A stretch of 6,122 bases of DNA from Planctomycetia bacterium (GCA_025356615.1 JANXSH010000046.1:1-6122); one strand, 5' to 3'; shown: positions 1 to 5,227, numbered from the stretch's first letter. The notes: generated by a model from the letters alone, not told the origin. Translations and numbers: made by a program.

Positions 1-265
1 GGAGAAGACCACCGGCAAGCCGGACAACCGGGGTCGGCTGTTCGAGAGCTTCATCAACAAGTACAAGTGGCGCGGCCAGCTCAACGCCCGCAGCGCGACG
101 GACGCGGGCGACGGCTGGCGGCACTTCCGCCGCGCCAACCAGGCGTTCATCCCGACGAAGCCTTACGGCGACGTGAAGTTTGTCCGCGTCCTGATCCTGC
201 CGTTCTGGCCGCCGGGGGAGGCGTTCATCGACAAAGTTCGTCTGACGGAATACGAGGAGAAGTGA
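1..265 (+). CDS. C-terminal part of an unrecognised protein (5' end outside window)
   Basis: An open frame enters from the left edge in the frame of position 2 and runs 87 codons to TGA at 263-265; its start lies outside the window. The visible peptide is rich in aromatic and charged residues and ends in FIDKVRLTEYEEK. This tail resembles the last beta-strands of carbohydrate-binding or jelly-roll domains, which often end in a 'F.D.V.L' strand, but that is only a suggestion. No catalytic motif is visible. The stop is separated by a single base from the ATG of the downstream DinB-type gene, whose Shine-Dalgarno sequence lies inside these last codons, so the two are very likely translationally coupled. 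That junction and the GC-rich codon use make the frame convincing even without the start. Function unknown. Confidence 0.7.
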   Translation, partial: EKTTGKPDNRGRLFESFINKYKWRGQLNARSATDAGDGWRHFRRANQAFIPTKPYGDVKFVRVLILPFWPPGEAFIDKVRLTEYEEK

Positions 266-266
266 G

Positions 267-758
267 ATGTTCGACCGCGAATTCGTGCTGAATGCCTGGG
301 TCGTCGATTTCGCGCGGAAGCTCGCCGCCGGCATCGACGAGGATAAGATGACCTACCAGCCCGCGCCGGGGATGAACACGCCGCAATGGGTGTTCGGGCA
401 CCTCGCCGTCTGTACCGATTATGGGCTGAAACTCCTCGGCCAGCCGACCTCCTGTCCGAAGGCGTGGTACGAGGCTTTCGGCATCGGCTCCAACCCCGCC
501 GTGCCGCCCGCGCCTCGGCCGACCAAGGCGGAGTTGCTCGAGGCGATCGCCTCGGGCCACGCTCGGCTCAACGCGGCGATGGCGAAGGCGACCCCGGAGC
601 AACTCGCCGCCGTCAACCCGTTCGATTTCCTCGTCAAGGCGCTGCCCACGGTGGGCGACCTGCTGGCGCAACTCACGACGGCCCACCCGGCCATGCACTT
701 GGGGCAACTGTCGGCGTGGCGTCGGCTGAATGGGCTGCCGGGGGTGCTTGGGTTCTGA
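267..758 (+). CDS. DinB-superfamily (DinB_2/YfiT-like) putative metal-dependent enzyme
   Basis: The product is 163 residues, the usual size for the DinB/YfiT four-helix-bundle superfamily. These proteins bind a divalent metal through three histidines and include thiol-dependent transferases and stress proteins; this is not DNA polymerase IV, which shares the name. The expected histidines are visible: H45 in the FGHL motif of helix 2, and H140 and H144 in the AHPAMHLGQL segment of helix 4. The TPQWVFGHLA segment before H45 and the QLSAWRR end of the last helix also fit. The start is ATG 267, preceded at seven bases by GAGGAG (254-259) inside the upstream gene, so coupling to that gene is likely. 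A GC-rich hairpin follows the stop within 25 bases. The substrate cannot be read from sequence. The family call is fairly secure; the activity is not. Confidence 0.85.
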   Translation: MFDREFVLNAWVVDFARKLAAGIDEDKMTYQPAPGMNTPQWVFGHLAVCTDYGLKLLGQPTSCPKAWYEAFGIGSNPAVPPAPRPTKAELLEAIASGHARLNAAMAKATPEQLAAVNPFDFLVKALPTVGDLLAQLTTAHPAMHLGQLSAWRRLNGLPGVLGF

Positions 759-778
759 TCGGCGAGAAGACCTCACCG

Positions 779-813
779 CCCAGCCCCCTCTCCCGCAGGG
801 AGAGGGGGCTGGG
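779..813. repeat. GC-rich perfect hairpin, REP-like, possible terminator of the DinB-type gene
   Basis: Arms 779-794 and 798-813 are perfectly complementary over 16 bp around a three-base GCA loop, with cores CCCCCTCTCCC and GGGAGAGGGGG. It starts 20 bases after the DinB-type stop codon and could end that transcript, but no T-run follows, so a classical intrinsic terminator is doubtful. CCCTCTCCC/GGGAGAGGG palindromes are common interspersed repeats in many GC-rich bacterial genomes, so it is probably a dispersed repeat copy. Confidence 0.7.
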
Positions 814-826
814 GTCTGGCGGGCTT

Positions 827-884
827 TGCAACGTAACCCTGTAACGAAACCCCGTTACGTTACAGGACGCCGCGTTTCGTTTCA
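827..884. repeat. Array of an 11-base motif (GTTWCGTTNCA), copy A
   Basis: Four copies of one 11-base motif occur in 58 bases. Two read TGCAACGTAAC (827-837) and TGTAACGAAAC (840-850); two are in the opposite sense, GTTACGTTACA (854-864) and GTTTCGTTTCA (874-884). The second and third units form an imperfect palindrome. The block 822-850 matches the complement of 2369-2397 at 26 of 29 positions, so this is one member of a repeat family present at least twice in the window. No protein is supported here. Confidence 0.75.
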
Positions 885-990
885 ACCTCCCCCGATGGTG
901 CTGAGAAAAGATCCAGACGCGCCTCGAGACCAGATGTGCCTCGAGATCGACTCTAGTATCGCACCAGCCCTTCCGCGTACTTCGCGCCTC

Positions 991-1098
991 GATCGATTTG
1001 GGTGTGACTATGGAAGTAGGCGAAGCCCAGCGGTTGCAACCGCTGGGCTTGGGGGATCTCCCCTCGAATGCCTACTTCCGTAGTCACACCCGATCGAT
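991..1098. repeat. Long inverted repeat enclosing a perfect 28-base palindrome (three-way-junction shape)
   Basis: The outer arms (about 992-1021 and 1070-1098) pair over about 29 bp, with one bulge near the outer end and one T/G position (1011 against 1080) that would be a wobble pair in RNA. Each arm carries the core GGTGTGACTA or its complement. Between them are two smaller hairpins: a perfect palindrome at 1023-1050 with the centre CGGTTGCAACCG, and GGGG/CCCC at 1052-1063 around ATCT. As RNA or single-stranded DNA this folds into a compact three-way junction. It has the look of a miniature non-coding mobile repeat or a structured RNA. No open frame across it looks like a protein. Confidence 0.75.
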
Positions 1099-1161
1099 TA
1101 CTGGACGAGGGAAGCGCTTCAAGTTCATCTCGCTCCGTGTCGATAATTCGTGTATACCCCC

Positions 1162-1190
1162 TTGACTCTGACCAGGGTCGCGGGTATATT
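1162..1190 (+). promoter_or_regulatory. Sigma-70-type promoter for the DUF3800 transcript
   Basis: TTGACT (1162-1167) and TATATT (1185-1190) are separated by exactly 17 bases, close to the vegetative consensus and unusual in such GC-rich surroundings. A start near 1197 would give a leader of about 118 bases before ATG 1315. The spacer contains a short dyad, GACC-AG-GGTC (1170-1179), placed where a repressor could compete with polymerase. The elements are seen directly; their activity is inferred. Confidence 0.55.
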
Positions 1191-1196
1191 ATCTGT

Positions 1197-1307
1197 AGAA
1201 GTGATTCTAATGCGCCGAACCGGAAGTGATACACTTTCGGGCGGCAGACCCGGCCACACCCACCTCTTTCGAGAGGTGGGTGTGGCTGTTTCCCCCCCCA
1301 CCTTTTT
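1197..1307 (+). ncRNA. Candidate structured RNA / 5' leader upstream of the DUF3800 gene
   Basis: Between the promoter and the DUF3800 start lie two consecutive hairpins. The first (about 1221-1241) pairs CCGGAAGTG with CACTTTCGG around ATA, with one G-T pair. The second (1253-1267 with 1272-1286) is a perfect 15-bp stem with a TTCG tetraloop. A C8 run and TTTTT (1303-1307) follow just before the ATG. The segment AGGTGGG (1274-1280) can instead pair with CCCACCT (1297-1303), which would place a hairpin directly before the T-run, so the leader can form two exclusive folds. Structured RNAs beside DUF3800 genes (named DUF3800 motifs) are known from comparative searches; whether this is one of them is inference. 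It could be an attenuating leader or a separate small RNA. Confidence 0.45.
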
Positions 1308-1314
1308 ACTACAC

Positions 1315-2241
1315 ATGTGGATTTGCTACGTTGACGAAGCAGGCTGTACGGGGGTTTTGCCCGCCGCCATCTCTGATATCCAGCCTGTCTTCGTGATTGC
1401 CGGTATCATGGTCGATCAGACTCGTATGCCCGAACTCACTTTCGATTTCCTCCGCCTAAAGCAGCAGTTCTTCCCAGGAGCCATATTACCCTCCGGCCTG
1501 GCACCTTCTCGCTTTTTCGACTGGGCGATTTTTGAGGTAAAAGGTGCCGAAGTGAGGCGTATGCTAGCTGACTCCAGTTCGACGCGAAGGCACCATGCCG
1601 GCGGTTTCCTTGGCAAGTTGATCGAGTTGATGAGGAAGCATCATGTCCGGCTGACCGGCCGGTTGATCGCCAAGGGAATCGGAGTGCCGATGACAGGGGC
1701 GGCCATCTACTCCTCTGCGATCCAGGATATTTGCAGCACCTTCAACCATTTTCTTACCGCCGCACACACCGACGGAATAATCATTGCCGACAGCCGCAAC
1801 AAGGAGCAGAACGCCTTAATCTCGCACTCGTCGCCCCCACGTTGGGAGCGACGACCCAGGCAAAGCCGCAACAAGGAGCAGAACGCCTTAATCTCGCACT
1901 CAGTCTTTACACAGAAATTCAAGAGTTCTGGCGATGATTACGGTAGGATACTGGAAATGCCGACGTTCGGGCACAGCGAAAACCATGCTGGCATTCAGGT
2001 GGCCGATCTCCTTTGCTCGGCTCTGCTCTTTCCGATGGCTATAGATGCTTTCTGCGAAGGCCACCTCACGAGCTGTCATGTGCGTGTTGGCCGATACCGT
2101 GTGCTGCGAACTCGCTTCGGGGCTGACATTCGACATTTTCAGCACCGCTACCAGCAACCAGGGAATGGATTCTGGCGGGGCGGAATCCGTGTCGAGAATC
2201 GGCTTACCGCCGTACCTGGAGCTGATCTGTTTCGGGTCTGA
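1315..2241 (+). CDS. DUF3800 domain protein, putative RNase-H-like enzyme, with in-frame 24-residue expansion
   Basis: From ATG 1315 the product is 308 residues and opens with MWICYVDEAG, the characteristic DUF3800 start; upstream in-frame starts would only add residues translated from the leader hairpins. Conserved acidic positions are visible: D7/E8 in the first strand, D159 in IIIADSR, and D231 in GIQVADLLCSALLFP. This layout is compatible with an RNase-H-like metal-binding fold, but no activity is established from sequence. No Shine-Dalgarno sequence precedes the ATG, so translation may be leaderless-like or controlled by the leader structure. SRNKEQNALISHS occurs twice (residues 160-172 and 184-196) around SPPRWERRPRQ, a 24-residue in-frame expansion directly after D159; the protein may be impaired. 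Base composition is visibly lower in GC than the flanking genes, suggesting transfer. The family call is good; the role (mobile element, defence or other) is unknown. Confidence 0.8.
   Translation: MWICYVDEAGCTGVLPAAISDIQPVFVIAGIMVDQTRMPELTFDFLRLKQQFFPGAILPSGLAPSRFFDWAIFEVKGAEVRRMLADSSSTRRHHAGGFLGKLIELMRKHHVRLTGRLIAKGIGVPMTGAAIYSSAIQDICSTFNHFLTAAHTDGIIIADSRNKEQNALISHSSPPRWERRPRQSRNKEQNALISHSVFTQKFKSSGDDYGRILEMPTFGHSENHAGIQVADLLCSALLFPMAIDAFCEGHLTSCHVRVGRYRVLRTRFGADIRHFQHRYQQPGNGFWRGGIRVENRLTAVPGADLFRV
1792..1901 (+). repeat. Perfect 38-base direct repeat with 34-base palindromic spacer inside the DUF3800 gene
   Basis: Positions 1792-1829 and 1864-1901 are identical over 38 bases. The 34 bases between them (1830-1863) contain an almost perfect hairpin, GTCGC.CCCA around CGT and TGGG.GCGAC (1830-1852), with one mismatch. 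The period is 72 bases, so the reading frame is kept. One repeat copy encodes the normal family sequence; the other copy plus the spacer is extra. Confidence 0.9.
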
Positions 2242-2343
2242 CCTATTATAGACCATCCATCTTCATGCCCGTTGGGCAGCTTGCCTCCGCTGGCTGGAGA
2301 CGAGAGGATTCATAGGAGCGAAGGCTTCCACGGCTTGCCATAC
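2242..2343. other. Short intergenic stretch after the DUF3800 gene
   Basis: No gene is supported here. A weak hairpin, TGCCC-GTT-GGGCA (2266-2278), begins 25 bases after the DUF3800 stop and might assist termination, but no T-run follows. The minus strand contains TATAAT (2245-2250) without a recognisable -35 element at the right distance. Confidence 0.4.
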
Positions 2344-2392
2344 GTTTCGTTACAACCCGCCGAGTTTCGTTTCATTTCAGGGTTTCGTTGCA
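2344..2392. repeat. Array of the 11-base motif (GTTWCGTTNCA), copy B
   Basis: Three same-sense units are visible: GTTTCGTTACA (2344-2354), GTTTCGTTTCA (2364-2374) and GTTTCGTTGCA (2382-2392). The block 2369-2397 is the complement of 822-850 with three differences, so copies A and B bracket the DUF3800 unit in opposite orientation. The array lies in the upstream region of the following membrane protein gene and ends 46 bases before its ATG. Confidence 0.75.
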
Positions 2393-2438
2393 AAGCCGGT
2401 CTGGCGTCCACACTCTCACGAATGAAGACACCTCTCCC

Positions 2439-3374
2439 ATGACCTCTTTCGAGCTGACCTGTACCTGTGGCCAACTCCTTCGCGGAGACCGGCGACGTCG
2501 CCACCAGCTCGTCCCTTGTCCGGCGTGCGGCCATGAGTCCTTCGTCTTCCCCCTCAGTCCCTTCGACCTCCCCGTCGAGAAGGCGGTGCGGTCCTACCCC
2601 GCCTGGCGTCGGTCGTGGCGAACGCCGATCCTCGCGGGGGCGGGCAGTGTGCTACTCCTGTTCGTCGGCTTCGTGGTCGCCTGGCCCTACCTCACGCGCC
2701 GGCCCCCGTCTCCTGTCGAGGAACAGGACGCCGCACGGCTCCTCGCAGATCGCGACGTGGCCCGGATCGCGATGGCTCAGGGCATGTTCCAACGAGGGCG
2801 TCGGCTCCTCGATGAGGTGCTGATCCAACGCGACCGACGGCCCGCGCTACTCACCGCCGAGCAGAACCGCGACCTGAACCAGTTGCACCGCCAGGCCGAC
2901 TTGCTGGCCCGGCTCCTGACGCGAACCCCGGAGGACATCATCCGCCAAGGGATGCTCGTTCGCGATCCCGACGAATGGGACGCGCAATTCGCCGAGTATC
3001 GCGGTCGAACGATCGTCTTCGACGGCCAGTTCCGACGAGACGCCGATTCCCGGCCCCTGGCCGCGACCGATGTCGTCGAGGTCGGGCAGGAGGTCGTTCG
3101 CCTCGCGTTCGAGGAGTTGGAGTTGCTCCAGGATTTGCCGCTGAACGACTCGCCGCGCCTGATCTTCGGCGCGCGCCTCGCCGGCTGTCGTCGGGAGGAG
3201 GGAGGCGCTTGGGTGATCCGCTTCCAGGCGGACAGTGGCGTGCTGATTACCGACCCGGACCTGTGGCAGGCTTGTAGCTCGGCGGACCTCGACGACGACA
3301 CGCGGCGCGTCTTCACCCGACAGCGGGAGTGGCTGGAGAAGAGTGGCTTGGTCGCGCCAGCGCGACGACCGTAG
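2439..3374 (+). CDS. Predicted zinc-ribbon, single-membrane-helix protein of unknown function
   Basis: The product is 311 residues from ATG 2439. The frame is also open from TTG 2388, but that codon lies inside the repeat array and the extra residues resemble nothing. Residues 8-30 carry two cysteine pairs, CTC (C8, C10) and CPAC (C27, C30), a small zinc-ribbon-like module. A membrane helix follows at about 62-85 (TPILAGAGSVLLLFVGFVV). Residues 95-170 are charged and helical and may form a coiled coil or repeat-type helices. The C-terminal 120 residues look beta-rich (GRTIVFDGQF, PRLIFGARLAGC, WVIRF), perhaps an OB-like fold. An N-terminal ribbon plus one membrane helix is a common planctomycete arrangement. 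No Shine-Dalgarno sequence is obvious. The stop codon lies inside a long inverted repeat shared with the intergenic region. The gene is probably real; its role is unknown. Confidence 0.75.
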   Translation: MTSFELTCTCGQLLRGDRRRRHQLVPCPACGHESFVFPLSPFDLPVEKAVRSYPAWRRSWRTPILAGAGSVLLLFVGFVVAWPYLTRRPPSPVEEQDAARLLADRDVARIAMAQGMFQRGRRLLDEVLIQRDRRPALLTAEQNRDLNQLHRQADLLARLLTRTPEDIIRQGMLVRDPDEWDAQFAEYRGRTIVFDGQFRRDADSRPLAATDVVEVGQEVVRLAFEELELLQDLPLNDSPRLIFGARLAGCRREEGGAWVIRFQADSGVLITDPDLWQACSSADLDDDTRRVFTRQREWLEKSGLVAPARRP

Positions 3375-3474
3375 GATGGGTCGAGCGGCCTGTCCCTTGT
3401 ACACAAGTCGTAACATCTTATGATAAAAGGAGTTGTGGTTTGTGTATGAAGGACAGCCGCCCGACCCACCCTAC
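3371..3474. repeat. 35-bp inverted repeat between convergent genes
   Basis: Positions 3371-3406 and 3440-3474 are inverted copies of one sequence. The outer part pairs GTAGGATGGGTCGAGCGGC with its partner at 17 of 19 positions, and the similarity continues inward through TGTCC and TACACAA with a few differences. The loop is about 33 bases. The left arm contains the stop codon of the upstream gene. GTAGGGTGGGTC-type repeats occur in many bacterial genomes, so this is likely a dispersed repeat that may also end transcription from both sides. Confidence 0.8.
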
Positions 3475-3486
3475 AGGGATGTCGTC

Positions 3487-4395
3487 TCAATCGATGTTGA
3501 CGACTTCGCCGCCGGCGCGGGTGGCGATGGCCTGCCAGACGGACAGCTTCACCGAGCTGCTGATGAACCGGACGGAGCCGTCGGCCATGCCGACGTTGGT
3601 GCCCCTCGTGTCCGTGCGGATGCCGGCGTGGCCACCCGCGCCGCCACAGTCCACGTCGGGCCGCTTGTCGCCGAACTCGCGGGTGATGCTCATGGTGGAC
3701 TGGAGGTAGCGCCCGTCGATCCAGGCACTGCCCCGGTTGCCCGCGATGTTCTTGCCGTCCTCGAAGTCCTTGACGCCGGTCTTGTCCGCGATGTTCTTCA
3801 GGTCGCCTTTCTTGAGGCGGACGAACTGACGGGCGACCGTCGTCGCCTTCTTGCTGCCGTCGCCGACGTTCGACTCGAGGCAGAGCATCGTGTTGCTCAA
3901 GCCATCGGTAATCGCGTTGAGGGTCACGCGCGAATCCTTGTAGAAGATGCCGTCGTTGTCCTCGAGCGGCGACTTGGTGCCCGCGACGAGGAAGTAGCTC
4001 GTCGGGCCGGCCTTCGGGTCCGGGTGATGAGGCTCGCGGGGGCTGATGAATGTCTTGACCATGATGGCGCGGATCTCCGCGTTATCCTTGTCGTCGCAAT
4101 TCTTGGCGAGGTCGAGCTTCTTGTACAGGTTGTCCTGTTCGATGTAGGGCAGCAGTTGGGCGAAGCCGGAGAAGGACTTGTCGTCCACCCCCGGAGGCAA
4201 CTGGCCGTTGGCGTCCATGTAGGAGTGGCAGGCAATGCCGATCTGCTTCAGGTTGTTCTGGGACTGCATGCGGGCGGCCGACTCGCGAACCTTCTGCACC
4301 GCCGGCAAGAGCATGCCAATGAGGATCGCGATCAACGCGATCAGGACGAGCAACTGGAACAGGCCGTAGCCGGGACGGGGAGACGTGCGGGACAT
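3487..4395 (-). CDS. DUF1559 (SBP_bac_10) protein with type IV pilin-like N-terminus
   Basis: The product is 302 residues and clearly belongs to the DUF1559 family, pseudopilin-like exported proteins found in dozens of copies in planctomycete genomes. Residues 9-31 form the prepilin-type segment (PGYGLFQLLVLIALIAILIG), followed by LLPAVQKVRESAARM and NLKQIGIACHSY (48-59). LLPYIEQDNLY (81-91), DGLSNTM (from D164) and the C-terminal ADGSVRFIS are family landmarks. Three features differ from the usual pattern: the +5 residue after the expected cleavage site (G9/Y10) is Gln14 rather than Glu; the common FLCPSD motif reads FISPRE, without its cysteine; and the C-terminal motif spans H256-x15-D272-G273 instead of the typical H-x9-DG. 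The start is supported by AAGGAGA at 4401-4407. It is expected to be exported to the cell envelope; its specific role is unknown. Confidence 0.93.
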   Translation of the reverse strand: MSRTSPRPGYGLFQLLVLIALIAILIGMLLPAVQKVRESAARMQSQNNLKQIGIACHSYMDANGQLPPGVDDKSFSGFAQLLPYIEQDNLYKKLDLAKNCDDKDNAEIRAIMVKTFISPREPHHPDPKAGPTSYFLVAGTKSPLEDNDGIFYKDSRVTLNAITDGLSNTMLCLESNVGDGSKKATTVARQFVRLKKGDLKNIADKTGVKDFEDGKNIAGNRGSAWIDGRYLQSTMSITREFGDKRPDVDCGGAGGHAGIRTDTRGTNVGMADGSVRFISSSVKLSVWQAIATRAGGEVVNID

Positions 4396-4431
4396 GGGAT
4401 TCTCCTTGGAGGAGCGGGACTTCTTTCGTCC

Positions 4432-4459
4432 ATTATCGCCGACCGGGCGCGCCCGACAA
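4432..4459 (-). promoter_or_regulatory. Candidate promoter for the DUF1559 gene
   Basis: Read on the minus strand, TTGTCG (4459-4454) and GATAAT (4437-4432) are 16 bases apart, which would start transcription near 4425 and give a 30-base leader with the Shine-Dalgarno sequence. The spacer contains a perfect 12-base palindrome, CGGGCGCGCCCG (4444-4455), a possible operator. Confidence 0.4.
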
Positions 4460-4531
4460 GGAGAATCGGGACGGGGAAGATTGACTTTGGCGAGCCGCCT
4501 CCGAAACTACCTCTTCCAACCCCACACGATC

Positions 4532-4538
4532 AAGGAGA
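4532..4538 (+). promoter_or_regulatory. Ribosome binding site fixing the DUF5684 start
   Basis: AAGGAGA lies seven bases before ATG 4546. The frame is open far upstream, across the DUF1559 gene on the other strand, so this site decides the start. A TTGACT at 4481-4486 could be a -35 element, but no good -10 follows it. Confidence 0.75.
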
Positions 4539-4545
4539 CGAGTCT

Positions 4546-5202
4546 ATGCTCGCGGCAATGTTCAACCTACTCATCTGGGCCCAAGTCGGTCCCAAGGGAA
4601 CGGGATTCCCAGCCGGCGGTCAATCGACTCCGGGGGCGGACGGCCTCCTGGGTGGCGGGATCGTAATGGTCGTCGTGTATCTCCTCCTTGTGGGATTCAT
4701 GCTTTTTTGCATGTGGCAGATCTTTGTCAAGGCCGGTGAGCCTGGCTGGGCTGCCATCGTCCCGATCTACAACGTCATGATCCTGTCGAAGATTTGCGGT
4801 CGAGGCGAAGTGTTTGGCCTGCTGCTCTTCGTCCCCTGTGTGGGCATCGTCATCGCGGTCCTGCTCGCCCTCGACCTGGCAAAAGTATTCGGGAAGAGCG
4901 CCGGCTTCGGCATCGGCTTGCTCCTCCTCGGCATCGTCTTCTACCCCATGCTCGCGTTCGGCAGTGCCGAATACGTTGGGGCGGACGGTAGGAGCCCAGG
5001 CCGGAGACGCCGTCGTGGTGACGAGGACGACGAAGACGAGGACGACGATGAGGAAGACGAGCGCCCGCGACGACCGGCCCCGAAGGATCCGCGCACCCAG
5101 CAGCGCCCTTCAGCTCCGCCGCCGGCCGCGCCGAAGCGACGACCGCCCGTCGAAGACGACGACGATGAGGAAGAGGAGCGCCCACGTCCCAAGAGGCGAT
5201 GA
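4546..5202 (+). CDS. DUF5684 family membrane protein with acidic/basic low-complexity tail
   Basis: The product is 218 residues from ATG 4546, chosen because of the AAGGAGA seven bases upstream and because everything earlier in the frame lies antisense to the DUF1559 gene. It shows the DUF5684 pattern: a first membrane helix at about 38-59, the motif FVKAGEPGWAAIVPIYN (60-76), a second helix at about 88-108, LAKVFGKS (111-118), and a third hydrophobic stretch at about 120-138 ending in FGSAEY. A short hydrophobic N-terminus (residues 1-12) may be a further segment. The last 70 residues are a low-complexity tail alternating acidic runs, arginine runs and a proline-alanine stretch, likely cytoplasmic. 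The gene is divergent from DUF1559 and ends at a strong hairpin. The molecular function of the family is not known to me. Confidence 0.87.
   Translation: MLAAMFNLLIWAQVGPKGTGFPAGGQSTPGADGLLGGGIVMVVVYLLLVGFMLFCMWQIFVKAGEPGWAAIVPIYNVMILSKICGRGEVFGLLLFVPCVGIVIAVLLALDLAKVFGKSAGFGIGLLLLGIVFYPMLAFGSAEYVGADGRSPGRRRRRGDEDDEDEDDDEEDERPRRPAPKDPRTQQRPSAPPPAAPKRRPPVEDDDDEEEERPRPKRR
5041..5186 (+). repeat. Duplicated acidic-tail coding block
   Basis: Positions 5041-5069 and 5158-5186 match at 27 of 29 bases, with the core GACGACGATGAGGAAGA. Both encode the D/E-rich then ERPR motif of the DUF5684 tail. The tail has probably grown by local duplication. Confidence 0.75.
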
Positions 5203-5227
5203 TCCCATCACCCCTGGCGACCTCATC

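Noticed and set aside
225..776. A 183-codon minus-strand frame opposite the DinB-type gene
   Set aside because: Arg/Gly/Pro-rich shadow translation with no motif, while the plus strand has a clear family match, ribosome binding site and coupling to the upstream gene.
953..1234. A 93-codon minus-strand frame across the palindrome element
   Set aside because: It is largely the translation of the inverted repeat 991-1098, with no ribosome binding site or recognisable motif.
1150..1314. An earlier ATG (1150) for the DUF3800 protein
   Set aside because: That codon lies upstream of the predicted promoter, and the extra 55 residues translate the leader hairpins. The family begins at the MWICYVDEAG segment.
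1792..1901. A two-repeat CRISPR mini-array (38-base repeat, 34-base spacer)
   Set aside because: The sizes fit, but the repeat encodes the DUF3800 family sequence in frame after D159, there are only two copies, and no cas genes or leader are nearby. A local duplication with insertion explains it better.
2388..2438. TTG start at 2388 for the zinc-ribbon membrane protein
   Set aside because: The codon lies inside the 11-base motif array, there is no ribosome binding site, and the added residues precede the natural beginning of the cysteine module.
2777..3490. Minus-strand frames opposite the zinc-ribbon membrane protein (to 237 codons)
   Set aside because: Low-complexity Arg/Ser-rich translations, antisense to a frame with membrane helix and cysteine motif, and starting inside the intergenic inverted repeat.
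3433..4545. A long upstream extension of the DUF5684 reading frame (589 codons in all)
   Set aside because: This part lies exactly antisense to the DUF1559 gene, whose family motifs are unmistakable. It is open because GC-rich codons on one strand leave few stops on the other. The ribosome binding site at 4532 marks the real start.
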